DNA from: a virus
Length of the DNA stretch: 20,069 nt
Virus record (IMG/VR): IMGVR_UViG_3300025652_000734
Span: 1-20,069 of that record
Direction: 5' to 3' (one strand)
The notes under the pieces were generated by a model. It did not search any database. It worked only from the letters and a program-made list of their open reading frames with translations, and was not told where the DNA came from. The first letter of the stretch is position 1, and each line of letters begins with the position of its first letter. The position numbers and the translations under genes are program-made. Positions 1 to 5,879 of the stretch are shown in pieces.

Positions 1-974
1 GGCAATGGTACACCTGCATCCACCATCTGTGTTACACCTGTCCTACGTAAGTCCATAAGACGTAACTCTTCGGGTAGTTTAGCTAGACGCATTACCCTTC
101 TACCCACTTTGGATAGTCTCTCCATAGCATAAGGGTTATACATACCATCCGTAGGTCTAGGGTGTGGGGCAACGTAGTTTTGAAAACCAAAGTCGTTGCG
201 CTGTTCATTCAACATGTGTAACAAATCCTCTGATATTGGTAGCTCTACGTCTGCCCTACGTTTACTCTGTTCCAGAGTTAGCTTTTGAGTACGGAAGTCA
301 ACGTTATCCCACGTCAACATACGCATGTCACCTAAACGTTGGCACCACTCGTATGCCATCTGTACAATTAGGCCAATGTTACGATACTCAAAGTCACTGT
401 ATGCCACATCAAGAAACTTGATAACATCAGCATGTGTCCACACCACCTTACGCTGCACAACAGACTTACGTTTGATGTTTGCCCAAGGATTGTATGTAGT
501 GTGCTCCATCTGTATCGCATAGTTATATACCCTACTGGCACATGTTGCCGCATGATTAGCAAAACTGATGCCACGTTTAACCCATTCTTCATATGCTTGC
601 TTTGCAACCTTAGATGTAACGTGCTCATACTTACGCCACCCCATAGTCTGGTGCAGCACAGTTAGAAAATACCTATAGTCAACCTTAGTTGAATGACGTA
701 ATGCATTGAAATCATTAGACATATAATAGTAGTTAATAAGATCAGTTACCTTGCTGCTAGACTTTATTCGTACAACCTGTGCTTGTTCTTCACGCCACGT
801 ATCAATTGCCTTATTGTGATCACGAACAATCTTGCGTACCTGTTTTAAGTCTGTACCATATTCCTCACGTTTAACCACACCTTCATCGACAAGGTTCTGT
901 GGTGGGTTAAAGCGGTATGAGATGTCACCCGTAGGTGACACTCGTTCTTGTACATAGCGTGGTAGTTTAGGCAT
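1..974 (-). CDS. int: Tyrosine recombinase / phage integrase (3' end cut by window edge)
   Basis: This frame is open from ATG at 974 leftward to base 1 and gives about 324 residues without a stop. It should catalyse site-specific integration and excision of the phage genome. Residues about 75-175 look like the SAM-like core-binding domain, and the catalytic domain begins near 180. Visible active-site elements are the first Arg in CQRLGDMRMLTW (R213), the beta-hairpin Lys in QSKRRADVELP (K238) and box II in LMDLRRTGVTQMVDAG (R310). The usual HxxR histidine position holds Met (M307). The last His/Trp and the Tyr nucleophile lie outside the window. A GGAGG sequence 11 bases upstream, inside the end of the DUF932 gene, supports the start. 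It is the most distal gene visible in the leftward operon. No attachment site is visible. Confidence 0.9.
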   Translation of the reverse strand, partial: MPKLPRYVQERVSPTGDISYRFNPPQNLVDEGVVKREEYGTDLKQVRKIVRDHNKAIDTWREEQAQVVRIKSSSKVTDLINYYYMSNDFNALRHSTKVDYRYFLTVLHQTMGWRKYEHVTSKVAKQAYEEWVKRGISFANHAATCASRVYNYAIQMEHTTYNPWANIKRKSVVQRKVVWTHADVIKFLDVAYSDFEYRNIGLIVQMAYEWCQRLGDMRMLTWDNVDFRTQKLTLEQSKRRADVELPISEDLLHMLNEQRNDFGFQNYVAPHPRPTDGMYNPYAMERLSKVGRRVMRLAKLPEELRLMDLRRTGVTQMVDAGVPL

Positions 975-977
975 ATG

Positions 978-1826
978 TTATGCAGCCTCCAAAGTAATAA
1001 ACTTATCATCAGATACCCACTTAGATACCTCTTGCTCTCGTGACCACATGCTTACAGCCTGTGTGTCGTTGCCAGTGTTACGCAGGTTAAAACCATTACG
1101 CTCATCAGCATACGATGCATAGTTAGTGAAGGCAGAATACAATGCCCACTTATTGTGCCCACGTTGTGAAGCCTCTTGCATGTACAAACTGTACATCTTT
1201 TCAGACTTACGCTTAGATGCAATCATGCTGTCAAGCAGGGAGCTTACATCTACATACTTCAGGTCAGTCTGTGCCCACACTTGCATCTTGCTGGCTTCCT
1301 CATAGAAGTCCTTACGTGCTCGTGTCAGTTCATAGATAAAACTTTCCATAGTAAAGTTAGATGTATTCTTCTTACGCACCTTGTCGTACTCGCCACGTAT
1401 CATGCCGTTGGTACAGAAGAAATCAATGGCACCAAAATAAACTTGGTTGCTGCATGACCCGTCAATACCATGTAATGATATAATACGATTGCCAATCTCA
1501 GTGCTATGTTTGTCAGTCTCAACGACTGTCTTCATGTTGGGCAGGGTAATGTCAAGCATAGCCCATGCACCATTACGTGCAGTACGCCAGTGCATCTTGG
1601 CGTCTTCAACCTCATGGCTGGTTAGTTCCTCAGTCACAGTGTCAAGGACACCACGATAGAAGTCACCGTGTGAGGCACAAGTAAATGTGCTGCCCACTAC
1701 ACCAAGGTATTCACCTGATGTAGCATTGATGACATACTTCTTGTCCTTTACTTTAGTGGGTTCAAACTCCACTGCAAAGTCCATGTACTCAGGTACGATG
1801 TCGTTATTATTAAGATCAAAAGCCAT
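978..1826 (-). CDS. DUF932 family protein
   Basis: This is a 282-residue protein. The central pattern with FFCTNGM at residues 136-142, the preceding ARNGAW segment (83-88) and the overall length resemble DUF932 proteins (phage/plasmid-like family TIGR03299), which are common on phages and plasmids. I know of no settled biochemical role and do not assign one. The start is well supported by AAGGAG placed 8 bases before the ATG. It ends three bases before the integrase ATG, so the two are probably co-transcribed, and its last codons carry the integrase ribosome-binding site. An 81-base gap separates it from the upstream hydrolase gene. That gap contains a 5-bp-stem inverted repeat (1853-1866) and a TATACT hexamer that might be a weak promoter. 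Confidence 0.75.
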   Translation of the reverse strand: MAFDLNNNDIVPEYMDFAVEFEPTKVKDKKYVINATSGEYLGVVGSTFTCASHGDFYRGVLDTVTEELTSHEVEDAKMHWRTARNGAWAMLDITLPNMKTVVETDKHSTEIGNRIISLHGIDGSCSNQVYFGAIDFFCTNGMIRGEYDKVRKKNTSNFTMESFIYELTRARKDFYEEASKMQVWAQTDLKYVDVSSLLDSMIASKRKSEKMYSLYMQEASQRGHNKWALYSAFTNYASYADERNGFNLRNTGNDTQAVSMWSREQEVSKWVSDDKFITLEAA

Positions 1827-1907
1827 ACTATTTTCTCCTTATGATAAGTATGTGGCAACTGTGCCATAGTTATGTAAAGTATACAATGCCCTACTAATTG
1901 GTGTTAG

Positions 1908-2294
1908 CTATTTGTAGAACAGGTGTGACCCATAAGTCACAGTGTACTCTAGTTTGTCAGCCCAATATGGGCGTACATAGTTTGCATGGTAGTGTGTAGC
2001 GCCATCTGTTATATCAATGTACTCGCCACGCATTACATCTGCTGCCACCATCTGGGCATAGGCCCATGAATAAGGCTCTCGTGGCCTATCAGATTTGCCA
2101 TCACAGTACCAGCTAAACTGGCAGGTGCCGTTGCTACGTGACTGCTTAACCACAGAACACACGTCATCAGGAAACTTGTCGTGTTGTACACGATTGATGA
2201 CCACCTGTGCTACGGCATACTGCCCTGTCATGGTATCACTACGTGCCTCAAAGTATACGTTCAGTGCAAGGCACATCAATGCTGCTTCAATCAT
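1908..2294 (-). CDS. SleB-like cell wall hydrolase (Hydrolase_2 family endolysin)
   Basis: This 128-residue protein should cleave peptidoglycan. It has the signature of the SleB/CwlJ lytic-transglycosylase-type fold: LNVYFEARSD with the predicted catalytic Glu16, GQYAVAQVVINRV (24-36), FPDDVCSVVKQ, CQFSW (58-62), ATHYHANYVRPYW (99-111) and GSHLFY near the C-terminus. The length equals the bare catalytic domain. No clear signal peptide is present, although the first 11 residues are fairly hydrophobic, so export would need a holin. AAGAGGAATGATAA precedes the ATG. It overlaps a likely 39-residue gene by 4 bases (ATGA). It lies in the leftward early/lysogeny module, far from the holin and M15 peptidase on the other strand. 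It could be the endolysin, a virion-entry enzyme or a redundant lysin. Confidence 0.85.
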   Translation of the reverse strand: MIEAALMCLALNVYFEARSDTMTGQYAVAQVVINRVQHDKFPDDVCSVVKQSRSNGTCQFSWYCDGKSDRPREPYSWAYAQMVAADVMRGEYIDITDGATHYHANYVRPYWADKLEYTVTYGSHLFYK

Positions 2295-2410
2295 TTATCA
2301 TTCCTCTTAGGTAAAGGTGTGTCCGACCAGTCATCACAAGGATCATCAATCGGCACTGGTTTCTTCTCCAGATGTGTATACGGATATAAATATACGTGTG
2401 CCATCGCCAT
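2291..2410 (-). CDS. Candidate 39-residue acidic small protein
   Basis: This short frame starts at ATG 2410 (or 2404) inside the end of the preceding gene. It runs on as LEKKPVPIDDPCDDWSD and TPLPKRNDK and stops with TGA overlapping the hydrolase ATG by 4 bases (ATGA). Three things favour it being real: exact ATGA coupling to the next gene, the same junction style seen elsewhere in this operon, and protein-like composition (acidic middle, basic tail). The ribosome-binding site is weak. It also fills what would otherwise be a gap between its neighbours. I do not recognise a family. The 65-base overlap with the upstream gene is long, so it may be an artefact. Confidence 0.45.
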   Translation of the reverse strand: MAMAHVYLYPYTHLEKKPVPIDDPCDDWSDTPLPKRNDK

Positions 2411-2732
2411 CGCTTTCGCTATCTGATATCAGGCGTACTTCGTTACCTGCATCTGCATATTGCTTCAGCTTCTGTATACTGATGCGTCTATCGCCACGTT
2501 TAGCACTGCGATAGAATTTAATATTAGCTTCTTCACCGTCAATGTATTCACCTGTGACAGTAAAACTGTTACGCATAGTCCTTTCTTTTTCTGTGTCGTA
2601 CCATTCTTCTGTGAAAAACTTGTCACTATAGTCCATACCAAAGTCCTCAAACAAAAACGTTTGCACAGATTTGTTAGCATCAATGATGCTTTTATCCATC
2701 ATAGTTTTTGTCAGTTTAATTTTAGCTGCCAT
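2346..2732 (-). CDS. Hypothetical protein, 128 residues
   Basis: I do not recognise this family with confidence. The protein opens with a Lys-rich segment (KIKLTKTMMDKSIIDANKSVQ), has a central acidic part, then a basic strand-like section (FYRSAKRGDRRISIQKLKQYADAG, residues about 76-99), and ends in an acidic tail. The mix of predicted strands and a basic patch could suit a small nucleic-acid-associated or effector protein, but this is only an impression. TAGGAGAAAACA before the ATG is a strong ribosome-binding site. It sits 9 bases downstream of the preceding gene's stop and overlaps the candidate 39-residue gene at its 3' end. Confidence 0.7.
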   Translation of the reverse strand: MAAKIKLTKTMMDKSIIDANKSVQTFLFEDFGMDYSDKFFTEEWYDTEKERTMRNSFTVTGEYIDGEEANIKFYRSAKRGDRRISIQKLKQYADAGNEVRLISDSESDGDGTRIFISVYTSGEETSAD

Positions 2733-2741
2733 TGTTTTCTC

Positions 2742-2981
2742 CTATTGTAATACTACTGGTGCATCATATACATAACCTATGTCTGCATATTCTTCTGCTT
2801 CGTACTCTGCACATGATACGAACTCTACTTCTTTATCAGGGTGAATGTGCTTCGCCATCAAGACTGCCATACTGCAAGCACTTGCCCATCCACTGATGGC
2901 AGGAAAGGTATCATCAAGTGTGATACAACTCTCCTGTCCATCAATTTCTAAGACAATTTCGTATGCCTTAATCGTCTGCAT
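2742..2981 (-). CDS. Hypothetical acidic protein, about 79 residues (start uncertain)
   Basis: The product is an acidic protein with ISGWASACSMAVLMAKHIHP in the middle and an EYEAEEYADIGY tail; the family is not recognised. I chose the ATG at 2981 (MQTIKAYEIVLEIDG) because it gives a 14-base overlap with the upstream gene. A longer form from ATG 3047 (101 residues) would overlap that gene by 80 bases, yet it has a better ribosome-binding site (GCGAGGAAT), which happens to encode EEY of the upstream protein. Both remain possible. The MQTIKAYEI start reads like a natural N-terminus followed by a beta strand. Confidence 0.6.
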   Translation of the reverse strand: MQTIKAYEIVLEIDGQESCITLDDTFPAISGWASACSMAVLMAKHIHPDKEVEFVSCAEYEAEEYADIGYVYDAPVVLQ

Positions 2982-3258
2982 TGTAATACCATGCACGATC
3001 ATCATTAGGCAGAACACACGGCTTATAGTGGCATGGTCTGTCTCCATATTCCTCGCTCTTTTGTGACTTAAAGTTAAACGTTTGCTTTAACACATACGCT
3101 TTGTGTCGCAAGTCAGCTAATGTGCTCAAGTTTACGTCAAACATTTCTGCTGCATCGTCTAGCATACTATCTAACGCATTGTACAACGCAAGTATTTCTA
3201 ATGCTTTGTCCTCTTGTAGTAGGTATGTTACTGGCTCTTGTGTTTTTTTCTTAGTCAT
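2968..3258 (-). CDS. Hypothetical protein, 96 residues
   Basis: The family is not recognised. Residues about 15-60 look helical (ALEILALYNALDSMLDDAAEMF, then LADLRHKAYVLKQTF), and the tail is polar and Tyr/Cys-containing (CHYKPCVLPNDDRAWYY). AAGGAGTACAAT before the ATG is a near-ideal ribosome-binding site. It overlaps the upstream gene by 8 bases in the ATGACTAA form, a junction that recurs in this genome. It belongs to the leftward operon and probably depends on coupled translation. Confidence 0.7.
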   Translation of the reverse strand: MTKKKTQEPVTYLLQEDKALEILALYNALDSMLDDAAEMFDVNLSTLADLRHKAYVLKQTFNFKSQKSEEYGDRPCHYKPCVLPNDDRAWYYNADD

Positions 3259-3619
3259 ATTGTACTCCTTCTGCTTGTATTGTTGGTATCTTGTCGGTCA
3301 CAGTTAGCCATGCCCGACTTGCATTGTATACAGGTTCTTCTGTCTGCTTGTCAACAAAAGATGCATACTTGTATGGGTTGTAAGTTAAAGTGTCCAATGT
3401 TGGATGGTACATTAAATTGAAAAATGTAACGTCACCACGCACAAATGCATGGACATTCTTCTTGCCTTCACGCAGTACACGTTCACGCCCCGCCTTACGC
3501 ACTACAAACTCAGGGTTTGCAATGTGTACTTTGTCAGTGTGATGTATCACTCTGCCTGTTCTACATGAACGAACAGAGAATGTTTTCTTATGTAGATTGA
3601 AATAAACTTCAACTCTCAT
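3251..3619 (-). CDS. Hypothetical phage protein, 122 residues, carrying one palindrome copy
   Basis: This protein starts MRVEVYFNLHKKTFSVR and has basic segments TGRVIHHTDKVHI and RKAGRERVLREGKKNVHAFVRG (about 41-62). It resembles conserved uncharacterised phage proteins I have seen, but I cannot name a function. The basic, strand-rich layout would fit nucleic-acid binding; this is inference. AAAGGT precedes the ATG at good spacing. It overlaps its upstream neighbour by 11 bases and its downstream neighbour by 8. Codons 71-76 (HPTLDT) are formed by a slightly degenerate copy of the GTCCAANNTTGGAC repeat (3392-3405). Confidence 0.75.
   Translation of the reverse strand: MRVEVYFNLHKKTFSVRSCRTGRVIHHTDKVHIANPEFVVRKAGRERVLREGKKNVHAFVRGDVTFFNLMYHPTLDTLTYNPYKYASFVDKQTEEPVYNASRAWLTVTDKIPTIQAEGVQYD
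3392..3405. repeat. Palindromic repeat copy 1 (one mismatch), intragenic
   Basis: GTCCAATGTTGGAT has a final T in place of C. The flanks AAAGT and GGT match the other copies. It lies inside the 122-residue gene and is the leftmost copy. Confidence 0.8.
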
Positions 3620-3794
3620 CTGACTTACCTTTCAGTCTTGTTATCACAAATAAGTATACGTATATCTGCATGTGTATACACCAGATAGTGAAGGTGTCCA
3701 CACCCTTTACATCATAGCCTACAGTGTACATGATCACAACTGTGAGCAGCATAGCAAAGTAACCTACAAAGGGTGTGAACAATAAGTAGAGCAT
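3609..3794 (-). CDS. Small two-helix membrane protein
   Basis: This 61-residue protein has two predicted membrane segments (about 4-26 and 34-53), a short polar hairpin (DVKGVD) between them and a basic/polar C-terminus (RLKGKSDES). The layout suits a small inner-membrane protein. A holin, superinfection-exclusion or lysis-regulator role is possible but not shown. The ATG shares one base with the stop of the upstream helix-turn-helix gene (TAATG), so it is probably translated by re-initiation. No family recognised. Confidence 0.65.
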   Translation of the reverse strand: MLYLLFTPFVGYFAMLLTVVIMYTVGYDVKGVDTFTIWCIHMQIYVYLFVITRLKGKSDES

Positions 3795-4132
3795 TAGCTT
3801 ACCTTTGCAAGCTCTGCATCAATCTCTTTCAGCCATGTAGCCGCCTCTTTACGCTGCCGCATAAGGCTGGCACGTTCCATGTTGTACTTGTTTTTAATTA
3901 CACCAAGCTCTTTAAGTATTCTCACACGATATTTGATACGGTTGGGGTACTCGTTTAACGCTTCTGCAATCTCTGCCACAGTCATTTCGCCCCAAAGTTC
4001 ACGAATAACTTCGTCAATTACCACGTAGTTATAGGTATAACATACGGCTTTCTTCATGTGATAAGTATGCTCTGCATACAACTCAGGGTGTGAAGTTTTT
4101 ACTACGGGTGCATTTACGGTTGAGTTTGTCAT
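3794..4132 (-). CDS. Helix-turn-helix protein, candidate DNA-binding regulator
   Basis: In this 112-residue protein, residues about 51-79 (TVAEIAEALNEYPNRIKYRV then RILKELGVI) fit a winged-helix or MarR/ArsR-like helix-turn-helix. A following helical stretch (84-110, rich in Arg, Lys, Glu and Ala) could be a coiled coil for dimerisation. The N-terminal 40 residues are not recognised. TAGGAGCTAACACA before the ATG is a good ribosome-binding site. It is the clearest DNA-binding candidate in the leftward module and lies in the zone holding the seven GTCCAANNTTGGAC palindromes, so it is a plausible binder of them. That link is inferred from proximity only. The exact HTH family is uncertain. Confidence 0.65.
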   Translation of the reverse strand: MTNSTVNAPVVKTSHPELYAEHTYHMKKAVCYTYNYVVIDEVIRELWGEMTVAEIAEALNEYPNRIKYRVRILKELGVIKNKYNMERASLMRQRKEAATWLKEIDAELAKVS

Positions 4133-4143
4133 TGTGTTAGCTC

Positions 4144-4257
4144 CTATGCTACTTTTTTACGAAGGTTAAGTTTAGTTTGACGTGCTACTTTACGATCACG
4201 TTTCCAATCGTCGTTACGTTTAGACTGTCCAACATTGGACAGTTTTCGTTTAGTCAT
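4144..4257 (-). CDS. Very small basic protein, 37 residues, with a palindrome copy
   Basis: The product is Lys/Arg-rich with the core KRKLSNVGQSKRND and a KKVA end. I chose ATG 4257 because it overlaps the upstream gene by 8 bases (ATGACTAA), the junction type used repeatedly here. A longer form from 4326 would overlap by 77 bases. Residues 7-11 (SNVGQ) are produced by the most symmetrical palindrome copy (4224-4243). The high charge suggests nucleic-acid or ribosome contact, but no function is assigned. The short length makes it less certain. Confidence 0.5.
   Translation of the reverse strand: MTKRKLSNVGQSKRNDDWKRDRKVARQTKLNLRKKVA
4227..4240. repeat. Palindromic repeat copy 2 (GTCCAACATTGGAC), intragenic
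   Basis: Symmetry extends to 20 bases (4224-4243, ACT...AGT) apart from the central CA, which makes this the most symmetrical copy. It lies inside the 37-residue basic gene. Confidence 0.9.
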
Positions 4258-4420
4258 CTTGATAAAGTTTTGCATCTCGCATCGCATTGAGATTGTCCTT
4301 TCTTCGGTTACGTTTGGCCTTGCCACCTTTCTTAGGCGGCACGACCTGTGGGGATTTACGCTCCTGTAACATAGCCTTTGCCACAGGGTTTCGGTATGTT
4401 ACAGAAGTTTTCTTAGCCAT
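4250..4420 (-). CDS. Small basic protein with NPVAK motif, 56 residues
   Basis: The sequence starts MAKKTSVTYRNPVAKAM and continues with QVVPPKKGGKAKRNRRKD. It resembles the very short basic phage proteins that carry an N-P-V-A-K-x-(L/M) motif followed by V-V-x-x-K-K; this is recognition from memory, and their function is unknown to me. ATG 4420 gives an 8-base ATGGCTAA overlap with the upstream gene and was chosen over ATG 4432 for that reason. It overlaps the next gene by 8 bases. It is probably translationally coupled at both ends. Confidence 0.65.
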   Translation of the reverse strand: MAKKTSVTYRNPVAKAMLQERKSPQVVPPKKGGKAKRNRRKDNLNAMRDAKLYQDD

Positions 4421-5042
4421 GTTCAAATCCATATGTTACACATTCTACATGATACCTAGACACAACGTCACCAGTATCAAGAGCGCGGTTGGCACGATTG
4501 CCAGCCACATATTCACACCATGTGTTCCACCAGTATTCACTACCCTCGACTTGGGTTAGTTCAACATACTGTTCAACCTTCTTGCGAACTGTAGCGGGTT
4601 TCATACCTGATGGTGGCGTTTTGACAAGGTTAGGTGATATACCCAACCGCTTGATATTGTGGCTGTCAATACATGCCACATTGAAGCCTAAGCATTGTGC
4701 AAGGAATGCAGCTTTGACCATGCCAAGGTTGGGTACAGCCATGAACAGTTGTATGACATCGGCACAAGCCTCAACACTTTCATAACCTTTGGTATCGGCA
4801 ATGTGATACAGCTTGCCATATAGGAAATCACGGTTCCTGCTTAGGTATTCGTAGCCATCAGCTTTTTTACCCCATAGGCAATCGGCATTGTAGCCATCAC
4901 GTTCAACCTTGAACATGCTACCACGTACTGTGGACAAGCCAGCTTGTATTGTAAGCAGTACAAACAGGCCAGTGTTTACCAAAGCATCAGAGCCACGCCA
5001 TTTTACAAAAGCTTTGATTTCATTTACATCACGTTGATACAT
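4413..5042 (-). CDS. HhH-GPD-like protein, possible DNA glycosylase relative
   Basis: This is a 209-residue protein. Residues about 103-134 (VPNLGMVKAAFLAQCLGFNV then ACIDSHNIKRLG) match the helix-hairpin-helix plus catalytic-Asp pattern of HhH-GPD base-excision glycosylases of the endonuclease III type. The glycosylase lysine would be K110 and the Asp D126. No C-terminal four-cysteine iron-sulfur motif is seen, and the rest of the fold is not obvious, so it may be a divergent or repurposed member. It could act in phage DNA repair or base modification. AAAGGACG lies 8 bases before the ATG. A palindrome copy (5062-5075) and a sigma70-like promoter lie directly upstream, so the gene probably has its own controlled promoter. 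Confidence 0.5.
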   Translation of the reverse strand: MYQRDVNEIKAFVKWRGSDALVNTGLFVLLTIQAGLSTVRGSMFKVERDGYNADCLWGKKADGYEYLSRNRDFLYGKLYHIADTKGYESVEACADVIQLFMAVPNLGMVKAAFLAQCLGFNVACIDSHNIKRLGISPNLVKTPPSGMKPATVRKKVEQYVELTQVEGSEYWWNTWCEYVAGNRANRALDTGDVVSRYHVECVTYGFEHG

Positions 5043-5163
5043 TGTATCGTCCTTTTAAAGTGTCCAACATTGGACGGTTTCAATTTGGTAGTTAGTATAT
5101 GTATACGTTATATATACTTTCACTAAAGTATCAAGTATATATAACTTATACTATACATAAAGG
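5043..5163 (-). promoter_or_regulatory. Control region A: leftward promoter plus operator-like palindrome
   Basis: Read on the minus strand, TTGATA (5134-5129) and TATAAC (5112-5107) are separated by 16 bases and form a good sigma70-like promoter. The spacer contains an inverted repeat, ACTTTAGTGAAAGT. The palindrome copy at 5062-5075 lies roughly 25-37 bases after the expected start and just before the ribosome-binding site. The same parts, with the same 54-base offset, recur in control region B (5368-5481). Confidence 0.6.
5062..5075. repeat. Palindromic repeat copy 3 (GTCCAACATTGGAC)
   Basis: This exact copy lies in a 29-base stretch (5054-5082) identical to 5379-5407. It sits between the promoter and ribosome-binding site of the HhH-GPD-like gene, the position expected of an operator. 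Confidence 0.9.
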
Positions 5164-5367
5164 TTATGCATCATCCCCAAATAGCTCGTTCCATTCGGCA
5201 GGTGTGATACCCGTCATCAGAAACTCACGTTCATCAGCAGATAGGTGAGGCAATGCATCTTGGATGCACTTACCACTATGGGCATAGTGAGCAAGTTGCT
5301 GCTCTGTGACGTTGATTGTCATAGTGTTTACACTGCCAGTTGCAGCGGATGCCATAGTAATTTCCAT
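5164..5367 (-). CDS. Small acidic phage protein, 67 residues
   Basis: The C-terminal half (QDALPHLSADEREFLMTGIT then PAEWNELFG) resembles a recurrent module in small phage proteins, where L-S-x-D-E-R-E-F-L is followed by G-I-T-P-x-E-W. I know no function for it. The N-terminus is Thr/Ala-rich. CGGAG before the ATG is a good ribosome-binding site, and control region B lies directly upstream. It is flanked on both sides by the duplicated promoter/palindrome regions, so it is probably a separately regulated single gene. Confidence 0.7.
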   Translation of the reverse strand: MEITMASAATGSVNTMTINVTEQQLAHYAHSGKCIQDALPHLSADEREFLMTGITPAEWNELFGDDA

Positions 5368-5481
5368 AATAAACTCCGTTTAAAGTGTCCAACATTGGAC
5401 GGTTTCAGTTATCTTTAGTATTATACATATGTTATATAACACTTTCACTAAAGTATCAAGTGTTTATATAACTATGTAATA
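5368..5481 (-). promoter_or_regulatory. Control region B: leftward promoter plus operator-like palindrome
   Basis: On the minus strand, TTGATA (5459-5454) and TATAAC (5436-5431) are 17 bases apart. The spacer holds the same ACTTTAGTGAAAGT inverted repeat as region A within a 21-base identical stretch (5441-5461). The palindrome copy at 5387-5400 precedes the ribosome-binding site of the 67-residue gene. The distance between the 21-base block and the palindrome is 54 bases in both regions, which indicates duplication or strong selection on spacing. Confidence 0.6.
5387..5400. repeat. Palindromic repeat copy 4 (GTCCAACATTGGAC)
   Basis: This exact copy has the same 29-base surroundings as copy 3. 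It is placed between the promoter and ribosome-binding site of the 67-residue gene. Confidence 0.9.
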
Positions 5482-5652
5482 CTACTTGTCAAGAGGACGT
5501 TCACAAATTGTAATAAACCCCAACATTGCAACGGGAACTGCAATGCCAATTAGGATATGTATATGCCCATTGATGGATGCAACTGCAATAATCAAGTAGG
5601 AAAGCAATACAAGTATTGCAATCCATGCTACAGCGAGAATGATTTTAATCAT
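5482..5652 (-). CDS. Small two-helix membrane protein, 56 residues
   Basis: Two long hydrophobic stretches (about 3-25 and 30-50) are joined by a short INGHIHI turn, and the tail is polar (CERPLDK). I chose ATG 5652 (MIKIILAV) because it overlaps the upstream stop by four bases (ATGA) and has GGAAAG upstream. ATG 5667 would add five residues. The function is unknown; small holin-like or membrane-regulator roles are possible. Confidence 0.65.
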   Translation of the reverse strand: MIKIILAVAWIAILVLLSYLIIAVASINGHIHILIGIAVPVAMLGFITICERPLDK

Positions 5653-5879
5653 GATACATCTTTCCATCCACTATCGTAGATAAGCGTTGGTTCGTGTTCT
5701 TTTAACTCTTTTGGAGTTAATGTGTTAGCAATCAAAGTGTCCAATGTTGGACGGTTTGCTTCTTGTGCTTGTGACAATTCAATGAATTGTGCCATAGCTG
5801 CATCCAACATGTACTGCTGGATGCTTGCTTGTGTTTTCGGTAATAAATACCGAATTGATGTTTTATCTCTACGGCTCAT
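5649..5879 (-). CDS. Hypothetical protein, 76 residues, with a palindrome copy
   Basis: This is a mostly helical, Gln/Ala-rich small protein (QASIQQYMLDAAMAQFIELS) with a basic N-terminus (MSRRDK). It overlaps both neighbours by four bases (ATGA at each end), a strong sign of coupled translation. Codons 43-48 (RPTLDT) derive from palindrome copy 5. The family is not recognised. Confidence 0.7.
   Translation of the reverse strand: MSRRDKTSIRYLLPKTQASIQQYMLDAAMAQFIELSQAQEANRPTLDTLIANTLTPKELKEHEPTLIYDSGWKDVS
5739..5752. repeat. Palindromic repeat copy 5 (GTCCAATGTTGGAC), intragenic
   Basis: This exact copy lies inside the 76-residue gene. It is read in the same frame as copy 1, so both encode a PTLDT peptide. 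Confidence 0.9.

Noticed and set aside
164-665. Several plus-strand and minus-strand frames inside the integrase region
   Set aside because: They are shadows of the continuous integrase frame, which carries recognisable active-site motifs.
2287-2346. 19-residue frame coupled at both ends (TGATG and 8-base overlap)
   Set aside because: The 39-residue frame in another phase explains the same gap better and has more protein-like composition.
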